Shown here: positions 13,701 to 24,384 of the stretch, piece by piece | Layout: every line of letters starts with the position of its first letter | Numbering within the stretch: position 1 is the first letter of the stretch | Assembly: GCA_905397405.1 (NCBI GenBank) | Contig: CAJPVJ010000106.1 | Span: forward strand, 1 to 39,680 | Source of the DNA: Oppiella nova | Taxonomy: Eukaryota > Arthropoda > Arachnida > Sarcoptiformes > Oppiidae | Length of the DNA: 39,680 nucleotides | Direction of reading: 5' to 3' | Notes under the pieces: generated by a model | The model's input: only the letters and a program-made list of their open reading frames with translations | Told to the model about the DNA's origin: nothing | Databases searched by the model: none | Made by a program: the position numbers and the translations under genes

Positions 13701-16700
13701 CACAATGAAAATTAAATCAATACAAATTACCGCGATTACATTAAATTGGTCAAATATGAACTAAATCACTCTATTTAAACTTAATTATATCAAGCTTAAT
13801 TATCAATATAAGATATAAAGTTTAAAAATAAATGTTAGCAAATATGTTATATATATAAGTTAGATTTATTTGTCTTTTTAAACAAAGAGTATTTTTTAAA
13901 TATACTATTTGTTTAAAAGGAAAATAACATAAAATATTTATTTAAATAAAATATATATAAAAATAATAAGAAAATAAGAAAGACCTGAAGTTTTTGCATT
14001 CTTTCGTATAGTAAACCAAAATTTGTAAAAAATGTTGGATTCAAATCAAGTGTTGACGCAAGTTTAGCCTTTAATTAAATGCTTATAATTTATTTATCTT
14101 TGACTCACTTTCGTTTGGAGGATGAGATAAATTCGTAAATCATTTGATTAAAAAAACTTTTGGCTCTTTTGGAAGAGTTTAAGTGTTGACCCAAAAGTCT
14201 GTCGTTTTTATATAGAAATGTGTAGAATATGTTTGAATAAAGAATTAATGATTTGAAGGAAATGTGTTTACAAAATTAGCCCAAAATAAAATCGAGAAGT
14301 ATTTGATAGGAAAACAGTGAATATAATATGAGTGTAAAAGTTGGAAAATAAGGCAAACATTAAAAGGAGACATTCAAAGAGCACATCTAAACGACAATTT
14401 ATAGCACTTTCGTAATGTAATTCTGGTCTTCAAATCATATGAAAACTACAAAATGACGATTAGATCATAAAAACATTGCCTTACTGGTTTATTATACGCG
14501 TTCATGCATTTTATGACAACTGTTTTGTGCTTCAAATGAAAAAATCAAAAGTCATTCAAGTATTCACTAATAAGTCTTCGTAATACTGTTATTATAAATA
14601 CAATAATTATTACAAAACTACACTTCATTTGCTTTGATTAATAAAATATAAATAAATTTCACCATAATTTATATTTCTATCATTTTATTGATTTCGATTC
14701 AATGGTTGGTATAAATAGCCAAATATTAACAAATAAGGATTCAATCAGTTTTATCACTCATTCATCTTTGATCTAAATTTAAATAAAACTCCAAAAATAG
14801 ATTAGGAATTAAATTCTTAAATAGAAATATTTAGATTATATAATTGATATACATATAAATGAACGAAATGTATTTTTAAAAATACATAAAAGTTTTGTCA
14901 TTATTTCTAATCATTAATCAAGGCTTAATTTGTTAGAAAATGATATTATATAATCCATATGTTGAAAAATTTATTAAATATTAAAATTTCTATGAAATAT
15001 CATTTTAAAAGCCTATGATAACAGAAACTTGAATATTAATTATTAAAAATAATTTCATTTACAGTTTAATCCATTTCAAATGAATATAAATACTCTATCA
15101 ATAAATGATTGTAGTCTATTTTATCTGACTATTAAATTAATGAAACAAATAAAACATGATTTTATTGCAAATTAGGTTTAGGTAATAATCGGAGTCATTA
15201 TGTTTGGTCACACCTTCTTATGATATATTTATTTCATAATAATTATAAATAATATATAATATGTGTCATTACAATTGGCCCTGTTTTTGTATAGTGCAAT
15301 ATAATATAGATTACTATATTAAGACTAGAATATTTAAATTCAACTAAATATGTACGTTTAAATATACTACATAAATATAATGCGTTTAAATAACCTTTAA
15401 ATATTATTGACAGACTATTATTTAAATAATATAATTGTAGTAAACAATAATAACAAAAGAAAATGGTTTTCATTCAATTACAACGAATTTGTAATCTTGT
15501 GGACTGAGTTCAAGACATATTATACTGTTTCCAATAGAAACCCAAACATTTTATTGTGATTGTAATCAGTCTTTTATACAAAAGTTGAACAATAAGTGCA
15601 GTTATTTACAGAATAAGTATAATATGTCTCAGCAGTGGTTGCGATCGATTGTCCATATTTGAGATGAAAAATCGTTATTCACAATAATATTTGTTAATAT
15701 AAAGCACTGATAGGACTGTTAATACAGATGACAATAAAGCGACTAATTTACAAACTGCTCGATACTTTTATTTGCAGTGAAATGAAAATATTGACGACAA
15801 ATACCTTGAATTGAATGTTTGGGCAAAATTGATATTCAAAAGAAATGCTCGATTCAGTGGTGGGTCTAAGAGTCTAATGAATTATTTATAACACCTTTTA
15901 ATGCTATGATATGTTTTGGTTTCAATTCCATCGCAAACTTCTTATGGTATAAACTTCAAGGAAAAACACATTTCAAACTCAAAATACTTTTAATGTAGAG
16001 ATACTTGTGAATAGAGATAATATTTTCATTACAATTATAATATAACACTACACATATTATAATTTCTTTATATTATATTTATTTCTTAGTCATACATTTA
16101 GTTGTCGGTATTAAATATTGATAAAATAAATTATATAATAATTGTAAGTGTAAATGAAAATAAAACTTTTTTGTTTTATTTCTAAGACAAATATATCTTA
16201 ATAAATATTTGTAAAATTAATATAAATAAATTATTATACCAGTATAATTTATTTGTAATTAAATTTTAACGATATAATAGTTTAGCAACCGTTAAGAAGT
16301 CAAATATTTAGATTATTTAGTAAAACACAGTATTTTATCTATATTTGTAAAGATCAATAAAATTAATCAAATATTTTAATCTTAAAATTAATGTTATTTT
16401 ATTTTTTTTAAATGTTGATCGCAAAATATTTTAACGTCTAAATAATTAATGAGTGAATTCATACACAAACTTAAACTAAATTAATAATAAGTTTATAAAT
16501 AATTCAAGAGATAATTCAATTTAAAGAATTTATCTTAAGTTTGAGAAAATTCTTACAACTTTTCAAACCTTGGAAATCAAATTAAATGTGAATTTAAAAA
16601 TAAAGTTCAGCTAAAATCGAAACTTCATTTCACTTTATTTCTGAGATTAAAATCAATTTAATTTTGTAAGTTATTAAGGTTTAGTTAGTATATAAAAACT

Positions 16701-19700
16701 ATGTTTGTTTCGTTGTGTCTAATTATTTACAATCAAATTCACACCAATTGTGAGATTTATGTGGAAAGAATCAATCAGTAAATAAAGTTTGATTTCAATG
16801 TCATCTCTAAATGTTTTTATATCTAATAATAATTATTGCAATAAATTATATGAATTCAAAGTAAGGGATTACATAAATATATTTATTTTCTATGGAGACT
16901 ATAATACCCGTTCATATCTAAAGTATTGAGTCTACTATTTAAAAAAATTCCACTTAATTTTGGTTACAATTATTGCAATCCTCTTATATTGCTATCAATT
17001 TAATAGAAAACAAATTCATATAGAGCAAATTTAATTACGGTAATATCAATTGAATGCAATACTTATAATCTGTCCTAGCATTTCTTAAGTTATTCAAAGA
17101 GGATTTATTTATTTAAATACTTAAAGAAAACTTTTTAAGTAAAACAAAAGTGAAACAAAATTCATGTCATAAAACATCACAAAAAGCAATGAAAGAAAAC
17201 TGACGACAAATAGATTATATAATTGTTTTCTACAACACAACACAAGTATTGAGGTTTTAGATAATAAATAATTTTTGATAAATTTAATCAAATATAATTA
17301 TTTAGCTAATGATTACTGAAATTAAAACAATTACACTTATATTGGGATCGATCTTTTATTTAATTAAGTAATAGATGTTTCACTGAATGTCTGCCAAGCG
17401 ATTAGACCTTAGGTTTTATAATATAGTAAATAAATATAAATGACTTGACGTCCAAATTATTTGCTGAAGATTTTCATGATTTATATGTATATAAAAAGAT
17501 AAAATAAGCGAAACTAAAATACTTTAGTTTTTAATTATCTTTATACGAGTCAAATGCTTACATGACGTCAATTGCTTTACATTTATCTCAAGCAATAATC
17601 TCCTCAAACACCTCAAAGAATTCAAAAATTACTTAATCGTCATTTAAAAGCAAATTTCTTAATTTACCACTAAATTATTGTTATAGTATTTTTTGTGATC
17701 ATTTATATTAGTTAAAAGTGTACAACGCTTATAATCTATCAATACTATAAGAACTAATTTAAATATTATATATAATTTATGTCATTATTTGAAATACAGA
17801 TTTTATAAACTATTTCTAACTTATAATGTAATATAATTTCTTATTAAGTTTTAACTCAATATTATGTTATATTATAATTATGAAATTATTATATGTAACA
17901 ATTATTTTTAGTACAATACAAAAATCGTTATTATGATAATACTGTATTAATGTTTATATAAATATAAATTGCGAGACATAATAATTTTATACCATATATT
18001 TATATGCATCGAATTATACAAATATTCTGTAGAATATTCATATATTATATAATATATTCTAATCCCAAGAAATATACTTGAGTTGAAAACTCAAATAAAC
18101 TTTCATTCAAATAGATTGTAGAAGTTTTTGATGAGTTCTGTCGAGTGGTCTTCAGTGAGGAAATGGAGCCTTCATTTGATCGCTTAGTTTATGACAAATA
18201 CAGAGTACGACAAATGAGATCAAATTTAATACATTTGATAATACGATATGCTGTCAAATTGTATGTCAATTTATTTTTCGCCATATAAAAATCAATCGAA
18301 AAACAATTCTAACAAAAAATTGTATTTTACCATTTTATCTATATATTGCTATTCAATGTAGAAACAATTCTTTCATTAATGAAATACAATTTTATTTAAC
18401 ACAAATGTTTAAAAATTTGATAAAACGACTAAAAATAGATACTAGTTGATATAACGTTAAATGGAAGTACAATATATTAACGTAACATTAATAATAAGTT
18501 TTATAATTGCAATTAACTAAATAAAAATTATTTTGACTATTAGACTATTATATAAATTAAATAAAAAATACAATCAAAATAAAGACTAATAATAATTTTA
18601 ACTGAGTCCTTCAATAACTTCTTGGGAATAAAAAATATCAAAAAAGGATATACAATATAAATATAATTTCTGTTAAACATTAACTTTGTGTGTATTGATT
18701 GAGCTCTAAAAAGTACAGATAAATTAATTCAGAGCTAAATATAAAATTAATTTAACATAAAATGAAAATTTATTACTTTAAAAAAATTTCAATGGAAATC
18801 CTTCAAATCTATCATTTGTTTATTAATTCATATCACAAAATTTAAATAAGAAATTAATTAACTTGTTAAATTAATTCCATTTAAAACAAACCAAGATTTG
18901 TAAATTTTAATAAAAAATAGATTATCTAAAAATTTAATAAATAGTTTAATTTTTTAAACTTTGACAGTTGTTTTTGCAGTTAGTTTATCATTATACTGCT
19001 TCTAAAAATATTTATAAAATTTTAAATAAATAAGGATATTTTGTATAAACATATTTAATACTACAAGTTAGAATAAATTTAATTAATATAAAGCTATTAT
19101 TAAATAACTTCATCAATTTTAGTCTATTTTTATAATTATTTTAAATAAACAAATGGCAACAAAAATAACATTAGTAGTTGATAGTTAAGAAATAAATATA
19201 ATTATAAAAATAGTACACTAAATTATAACATTATGTATATTTAAAATGTTTATGAAAATACATTTAAAATAGTAATAAAATGTAATACGAAAATACCATT
19301 CTAAATTAATTTTTGTAAATATTTAAACATTGTACAGTGAAAAATATTTATATAAAACTTTTTTGCTATTTATATCAAAATTTTCTTTTTTAGCCCTCAA
19401 TCCGTATCTTAAAAATTCAGACATTTCTACACTAATCCTATATATTAACAGCTCTAATAACATTGTATATTAATTTATATGCTGTATAATTAATAATAAT
19501 TTCAATAAATATATCCTGAAAGTTCAGAAACACTAGTAATTGAAATAATGAACTTTTTTGAGGAAAATAATTAACATTTTATAACCTCAGGTATAATAAT
19601 AATAAATTCTTATTAGTTATCGAAACCTTTAATATAAAGAAAAAATTTGCTACTTTTTTGGTAACATAATATTTAAAGAATTTTATCATTTTTCTTACAT

Positions 19701-21578
19701 TTTCATAACAAAATCAATATTTGAGTCATAAATATATTTTATGTTTATTTCATTTCACAGCGAAAAGTGTTTGCAAAATAAATCACTTTTTCTTTTGATT
19801 ATTCAATTGTTTAGAAAAAAGCAATTATTTTAATTGCAATTCATTTTGAGAGGAATTATGAGACATTATAATAAGGAATCTGATGTCAGATATTCTCTAA
19901 TTATTATATTCATAATTAATAGTTATGATAAGTTATATTATGAATAATATTTAATTAGCTTTATATGAAAGTCTGTTTTATCCCTATTCTGTGGCTTTCA
20001 TTGAAAACCAAACAAATCTAACAAAACATATCAAATGATAGTCAAGTAAAATAGCAGAATATAATAAACAATAAACAAAGTAATATCTCTATCTCTTATG
20101 ATTTATCTATCTCTGTCTTAGATGTCTACTTGTAATATATTTGTTTGTTATGTATTTTGTTTGCTTTTAAATTTTATAGCAAATTTTTGTAAAAGAATAA
20201 TATTTAAATAAAACAAATTTAATATAAAAATAAGTAGATTTATGTAAAACTCAATTACACTTAATATTCCTACGTTTAAGAAAATTTTATTTAATGTAAT
20301 TATTATTTTATGAAAAAATCAATAAATAAGAAATGTATTATAAGTTATTTGAGTAATTTGAGTAAATATGTAAAAATAAAACAAAATTAAAAGGAAGTAA
20401 AAAATATATCGATTTTAATCTTCAAAAAAGAGACTAATATTTTGTGATATAATAATAATAATATACTCAAAAACCAGTTTTTATCATTTTTTGGTTCACA
20501 TAAAGAATTTTCATTTGTGTGTAATTATTGTCAAATTTAACAAAAATATTTGTCTCCGGATTTAAGGCATTAATTCATAATATTTATGAGTTGTTGAAGT
20601 AATGACATTAGAATTTAAGTGAATGGCAGCCAAAGTAGTGATCAAATAGTGTACAGAATATTAGCATTCATTCAAATGACGTTATTCTCATGTATTGTTA
20701 ATATAAGACTCACTTATAATAGCTGTGAGTTAATAGTCAACGCAAACCATAACTACAGTATTATTATATATAATATACATAAGCCATAAAATAAGTTGAG
20801 ATATAAAATGCAAAACACGAAACAAAATATAGACTCATAAGCATTGAGTCAGCATTTCTCTCACAACTTATTCTTAGTTTCAACAAAAATATAAATGAAT
20901 CGAAACAACGCCGACAAACACTGGGAGGAACTGTATCACCGATACATAGGGTAATGCAGCCAAAGAGCACTAGTACTGTACTAGTGGTGCAAAAATAGGA
21001 AATTTTCAAAATCGTAAAACAAAGTGAGAAAGTGTGCAAACCGTGAATTATATGTGCCTTTAATGCGAGTCTAAAGTAATGCAAAACTCAAATCAGATCT
21101 CATTTGGCATTAATAGTATGCAATGCTTTTGAATAACAGTTATGCATTTGCTCTCAACTACTCATAAATTAAGCCCATTATAAAATGCTATGAATGCCAT
21201 TAATGCCATTAATTGAGCAATTTTTTATGAATACATCTATAATTGTCTTTGAGTTAAATCTTATTAAAAATAAAGTTGCGATGAAAAATGAAATTCATTT
21301 CAAATATCAACATTTTATAAATTTATAATAAAATATGTTATTTTAAAGAATATAAAAATATAAGTTTTAAATAAATAGACAGATATTCTCACCACTGATT
21401 CCCTCATATCCTTATTATTACAGAGGTGGGTGCCATTCATCTCGATGGATGCCCTCCTATTTTCGGATCCATAGTTTTGTTGGTTAAGGGCCGGCATATC
21501 ATTGCTGGATGAGCTGTGTCCGCATCCATAAGCAAATCCCGTTTGATCGCTGCTATGACTGCTTGGAGTGCAACCCAT
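1315..21578 (-). CDS. PDE8: cAMP-specific 3',5'-cyclic phosphodiesterase 8, 12 coding exons, 3' end missing
   Basis: Hydrolyses cAMP to 5'-AMP; the family has high affinity and resists IBMX. Coding exons in order: 21393-21578, 9673-9866, 5658-5775, 5013-5321, 4820-4908, 3754-3827, 3087-3164, 2944-3011, 2471-2644, 2194-2390, 1792-2118, 1315-1723. All introns are GT-AG and phases agree at every junction, giving 2223 nt or 741 codons. Visible domains: MGC acylation-type N-terminus; REC-like domain about 63-165; PAS about 198-310; RRQS at 354-357; RRMS at 439-442; HD catalytic domain from about 475. Catalytic signature: YHNSTH (H539, H543), HDVDHPG (H579, D580), ESHH (609-612) and CADVSNPA (D716), the expected general acid and metal ligands. 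Vertebrate PDE8s are near 830-890 residues. The last part, with TDEEK and the purine-selective Gln, lies left of position 1. A small linker exon in the first intron may have been missed, although direct splicing is in phase. Confidence 0.93.
1792..2118 (-). CDS. PDE8: PDE8 coding exon 11: catalytic core, first half
   Basis: [15 protein letters not shown], then [19 protein letters not shown] with the general-acid His539 and metal ligand His543, then [11 protein letters not shown] with His579/Asp580, and [15 protein letters not shown]. The donor is AT|GTCAGT, so the split codon gives Ile605. This restores the YND-x-x-VLESHH family motif. Confidence 0.96.
2194..2390 (-). CDS. PDE8: PDE8 coding exon 10: divergent linker and catalytic domain start
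   Basis: Starts [16 protein letters not shown] after an ATTAG acceptor, the only one that stays in frame past an upstream [23 protein letters not shown] is the family's entry to the catalytic domain. The part between is Thr/Pro-rich and not conserved. Residues 431-495. Confidence 0.87.
2471..2644 (-). CDS. PDE8: PDE8 coding exon 9: helical linker
   Basis: 58 codons, phase 0 at both ends. [38 protein letters not shown] and [10 protein letters not shown] match the PDE8 segment between the PKA site and the catalytic domain almost residue by residue. Confidence 0.94.
2944..3011 (-). CDS. PDE8: PDE8 coding exon 8: RRQS phosphosite region
   Basis: A 68-nt exon after a 75-bp intron. It encodes [14 protein letters not shown] then [12 protein letters not shown] (354-357) is a PKA consensus at the place of the RRHSS/RRYPS site of mammalian PDE8. 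TIEAPITK is a family hallmark. Confidence 0.9.
3087..3164 (-). CDS. PDE8: PDE8 coding exon 7: PAS-to-catalytic linker
   Basis: A 78-nt exon encoding [26 protein letters not shown]. The NRKAS.DVKS part matches the linker NRRKESIDVKS of vertebrate PDE8B. The acceptor TTTAG at 3165-3166 was chosen over a nearer AAAAAG because only it keeps phase with exon 6. Confidence 0.8.
3165..3753 (-). other. PDE8 intron (589 bp)
   Basis: AT-rich intron with GTATGA donor and TTTAG acceptor. Nothing else recognisable. Confidence 0.75.
3754..3827 (-). CDS. PDE8: PDE8 coding exon 6: end of PAS domain
   Basis: A 74-nt exon between TTTTTTTGCAG and GTATGA, encoding [11 protein letters not shown] and [13 protein letters not shown]. 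The HLVFIKEF strand matches the last PAS strand (compare HLIFNF in fly PDE8, HFVSL in mammals). The phase fits both neighbours. Confidence 0.85.
3828..4819 (-). other. PDE8 intron (992 bp)
   Basis: AT-rich, GTAGGA donor, TTTTTTTGCAG acceptor. No further feature seen. Confidence 0.78.
4820..4908 (-). CDS. PDE8: PDE8 coding exon 5: PAS domain, beta strands
   Basis: An 89-nt exon between ACTTTTAG and GTAGGA. It reads [19 protein letters not shown] then [11 protein letters not shown], which matches the KEWQG...RRKSGD..K PAS segment of PDE8. Residues 270-298 plus two bases. Found by translating the minus strand and checking phase. Confidence 0.9.
5013..5321 (-). CDS. PDE8: PDE8 coding exon 4: end of REC, start of PAS domain
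   Basis: Residues 167-269. The NELVQLEH segment matches the (C)YNELIQLEH linker of PDE8. [12 protein letters not shown], then [15 protein letters not shown] and [10 protein letters not shown] are the PAS core, a small-ligand or protein-binding fold. Both splice sites are phase 0 (ATACAG acceptor, GTATGT donor). Confidence 0.93.
5322..5657 (-). other. PDE8 intron (336 bp)
   Basis: AT-rich, GTGAGT donor, ATACAG acceptor. Nothing else seen. Confidence 0.8.
5658..5775 (-). CDS. PDE8: PDE8 coding exon 3: REC-like domain, second half
   Basis: A CTCTTAG acceptor completes the Arg codon, then [19 protein letters not shown] and [17 protein letters not shown] follow, which match the family pattern of IR..., VVR/KK and AGFNRR. 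Residues 127-166, phase 0 at the GTGAGT donor. Confidence 0.92.
5776..9672 (-). other. PDE8 intron (3.9 kb) inside the REC-like domain
   Basis: Mostly very AT-rich. The only less AT-rich open stretch is near 8777-8990 on the minus strand, with a TTTACAG-like acceptor just before it but no clear donor and no PDE8 similarity. Confidence 0.8.
9673..9866 (-). CDS. PDE8: PDE8 coding exon 2: REC-like domain, first half
   Basis: Begins after an ATTCAG acceptor with [17 protein letters not shown], the first strand and helix of the receiver-like domain found only in the PDE8 family among animal PDEs. [10 protein letters not shown] carries D112 at the place of the phospho-acceptor Asp of response regulators. 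It ends with LC plus two bases of the Arg codon before GTATAC. Residues 63-127. Confidence 0.92.
10009..10020. promoter_or_regulatory. Consensus CRE in a 12-bp palindrome
   Basis: ATTGACGTCAAT is perfectly self-complementary and contains the full CREB/ATF site TGACGTCA (10011-10018). It lies about 145 bp upstream of PDE8 coding exon 2. Binding is inferred from sequence only. Confidence 0.45.
11964..11971. promoter_or_regulatory. Consensus CRE (TGACGTCA) in PDE8 intron 1
   Basis: Full 8-bp cAMP response element with flanks AGA and AGC. Second of three in the intron. Confidence 0.4.
17573..17580. promoter_or_regulatory. Consensus CRE (TGACGTCA) in PDE8 intron 1
   Basis: Full 8-bp site in context CATGACGTCAATTG. 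A 7/8 variant, TGACGTCC, lies about 130 bp to its left, near 17447. Third of three in the intron. Confidence 0.4.
20968..20986. repeat. 19-bp odd palindrome
   Basis: CACTAGTAC-T-GTACTAGTG: two 9-bp arms that pair perfectly around one central base. About 400 bp from PDE8 exon 1, in its first intron. Could be a dimeric transcription-factor site or chance. Confidence 0.6.
21393..21578 (-). CDS. PDE8: PDE8 coding exon 1: N-terminus with acylation motif
   Basis: The protein start is [10 protein letters not shown], like the MGC(A/S)PS start of known PDE8s, where Gly2 and Cys3 are expected to be N-myristoylated and palmitoylated for membrane attachment. The ATG at 21578 has A at -3 and G at +4, a strong context. 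An in-frame ATG six bases upstream (21584) would give MTMGC and bury the glycine, so 21578 is preferred. The rest is a Ser/Asn/Gln-rich disordered leader of 62 codons. It ends in MRESV before a GTGAGA donor at phase 0. Family members usually have a longer leader before the REC domain. Confidence 0.85.
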
Positions 21579-21939
21579 AGTCATCACAATTTACATAACA
21601 TTTCCCACTCTCTCAATGACAACCAGTTGTGCACAAAACTATTGACACAAACAATGCTTTAATTCATTTACTTTTTGTACTTTAAATTAACGATTAGTTA
21701 GTCTATAGTAATGTCATTGGAGGTGATGCGATGCGATCATCGATGCACTGGTAGTCAACACAAACACGTATCGCTATATTGTATAAGCTTTAGATTATAT
21801 TGAAATGAAACAATAATTTCAATATAATTTGATATTTAATTTGGCGACAAAAATGTTTTCATTTGAGCACTGAATTAATGCCGTTTATAAGTTGCGTTCA
21901 AATAACAATAAATTCATGATCACCAAGGTTATATTATGG

Positions 21940-22040
21940 TTAGAGTGGGGGTTTGGTGTCACTGACGTGCGATGCGATGCCTGTGCTGTTGCTGTCGGTT
22001 GTGATGCCACTGTCTGTCAGTCTCTGTCTTTCAGTTACAA
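21940..22040 (-). promoter_or_regulatory. Possible PDE8 promoter patch
   Basis: A GC-richer patch about 360-460 bp upstream of the PDE8 ATG. On the minus strand it has TCAGTG at 21965-21960, an arthropod initiator-like sequence, overlapping a CRE half-site (TGACGTG on the plus strand, 21963-21969). No TATA box stands at the usual distance. Based on sequence resemblance alone. Confidence 0.22.
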
Positions 22041-22187
22041 TAAGAAAGTCTATGAAAAAAGAGAGTGAAGACAAGTATTAGAAAAATATTACATTAATTC
22101 AATGTGTGAACGCTTGTGAAGGTCTATCGCAAGCACTTATAGTTTTCATATAATCATTATCATCACAGAATCACAGAATGTCCAATT

Positions 22188-22190
<3 letters not shown>

Positions 22191-22266
<76 letters not shown>
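22191..22266. repeat. Compound microsatellite (TC)n(AC)n
   Basis: An uninterrupted TC tract at 22191-22224 passes directly into an AC tract to about 22266, some 600 bp upstream of the PDE8 start codon. Confidence 0.97.
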
Positions 22267-22270
<4 letters not shown>

Positions 22271-24341
22271 ATCATTGAAATCGTTAGTATAGATAAGATG
22301 TTAGTACAGTATATGTCATATACTATATGATGTGATTTATACACATTAAGCTCATCTTAGTTCCAAATGGTGTTAAATTATGAATTTTTGGATGCAATAC
22401 AAAAATCGTTTGTAAAAATATATTTATAATATTTACAAAGTTTTTGAACGTAAAAACAAAATTACATTTTAATGGCAATCAAATTGAATACATATGCTAA
22501 GCGAACAGTTGATCATAAAGTCATACATTCAGTCGCTTTATAAACAAAAAAAACAGAAAATTATGCAAAAATAAGATTATTTATTAAGCGTTGAAATTAT
22601 GATTTCAATGAATGAATGAATGAATTACAAGAATATATAACAAAAGTAGTGTTAGAGTAGAGATAGTTATGTAAAGTGTGATAAAATACAAGTGCAGACA
22701 CACTGAACCGCTACAGCTTCGGTGAGCCAAATATCTCGATGGGAATCAAATATAAGTAAAATAAGTTGTTATGACAAAAGGTGAGTTCAAATGAACCAAT
22801 AAAATTGATCTGGATCAAACAAAACGAGCGCAAAATCGCCATTTTATGCCCGAATAAATGTCGCTTAAAAGCGCATAAATGTTTGCATAGACTAAGCCAT
22901 AGACAACACCAATCATTATGTATTGGATAAGAGTTTTCATGTAATGCACCAAAAGGTCAGCCTTTGCTTAAACTTTTTGAAAACATCTCAAAACATAAAC
23001 ACATCTTTTTTGGTGCAGTTTTCGATGCTATCAAGCAATGGTTTATTGTTTTGATGGCATACAAGCAAAATAGTTTCAGTTATTGTGTTTGTAAAGTGTA
23101 TTGCCATCAGAGATTCACATCTCCAGTAAAACATTGCTTTTCTCTCATAATATGATAATAAATAATAATAAAGTCTTTTCAACATTCATGTGATACAAGC
23201 TTTACGTTCACTCTAAGCATGTCTTTAAATAATGCAAACATTAGTTTAATTAAACGATTACTTATTATCGATATAAAGGATTAGTTAAGTAAAAATCAGA
23301 TAACATAACAATTTATAAATTTTAGTGATAAATAGTCATAAATATGAAAATTAATGGCTATAATTGGCTAATCATGAGATTACTTACCAAACGGGTGCTA
23401 ATGAATGAGGGACTCATGTAATGTTGAATGCAATAATAGCAGCAAATGATTGAGTTTAGCGAGAAAATATGGTTAAGTATAGTGTGGATGCAATTTGCAT
23501 GGATATGAGACCTGGATATGAATGAATGTATTTGTAAACAACACACAGAATATTGTGAATATTGTGTGTAATTCTGTTGAGAGGATTGCGATTGAGTTTG
23601 GCTTTGGCTTACGAGACATACAATGAGAGCACGCAATGCATTGAATGCAATGCAATGCAAAGCAAATAAGCGGTTCTCATGTGATCAGTGATGAAGTGAT
23701 GACACAATTGGACACAATATTCAAAAAGTCGTTTCAATTGATGTTCACTTGAGTTGTGTGTTGTGTGTATTCATTATAACTGTGGATCTGTTGAGATCTG
23801 TTCATAACAGACACACTCTCTCTCCTTCTCCAGACATCACTCATTCACACAACACATGACATAAACTTTTATTTCAATTCATTCATTCATTCAAGCCTTC
23901 AATCAATACATAACCGTAAATGAAATTCTGGTATAAAAACTAAAAATATTGGCAAAACTTTGCTCTTATGTAATTTACTTATAGAATGTAATGGATTTGA
24001 TAATTAAGTTATAAAATGTGATGAATTATAACAATTGACACAAAATAAAAGTGAAGATATAATAGTTGTAGAAATTGTGGTGAGAATTGAAATGACATGT
24101 GATTAGGAAGAGGTAGAGTAGATGTGAGGCCTCTCTCACTGAATATTGTATTGAAAGTGAGAGATGTTTTGCGCGAAGACTTCGTTTTGATATTTACCAC
24201 AACTCTAGAGATGTGTTGCCATCAGAGAGACGGAGAATAGCGATGTATTGCTCACTATAGCCGAGTATAGCAGTTAGAGAGTGAGGTGAGCGCCGGGAGC
24301 CACTCCCTATTCACTGTGCAAATGTGCAGTTAGTCCTACAA

Positions 24342-24384
24342 CTATACAACTATATATCTATACAACTATATATCTATACAACTA
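24342..24384. repeat. 16-bp tandem repeat, about 2.7 copies
   Basis: Unit CTATACAACTATATAT, two full copies and a partial third. Confidence 0.9.

Larger units (their letters stand above)
9867..21392 (-). other. PDE8 first intron (11.5 kb)
   Basis: Separates the acylated N-terminus from the REC-like domain; both junctions are phase 0. Overwhelmingly AT-rich. It holds three perfect TGACGTCA sites, a GC-richer island near 12540-12660, and a 19-bp palindrome at 20968-20986. No exon matching the family's IGPM linker was found, but a short one could be hidden. Confidence 0.75.

Noticed and set aside
13574-15650. GGTTGCGATCGAT occurring twice (near 13574 and 15637)
   Set aside because: A single repeated 13-mer in 40 kb is not unusual enough, and the flanks do not align.
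21855-21889. TATAAA followed by TCAGTG upstream of PDE8 on the minus strand
   Set aside because: The spacing of about 18 nt is too short for a normal TATA-initiator pair.
22964-23185. Two overlapping frames of about 63 codons on opposite strands
   Set aside because: Mutual shadows with no family resemblance and AT-driven composition.
24009-24200. Possible alternative first exon of PDE8
   Set aside because: The frame starts with GTG rather than ATG, and nothing supports a splice to the PDE8 body.
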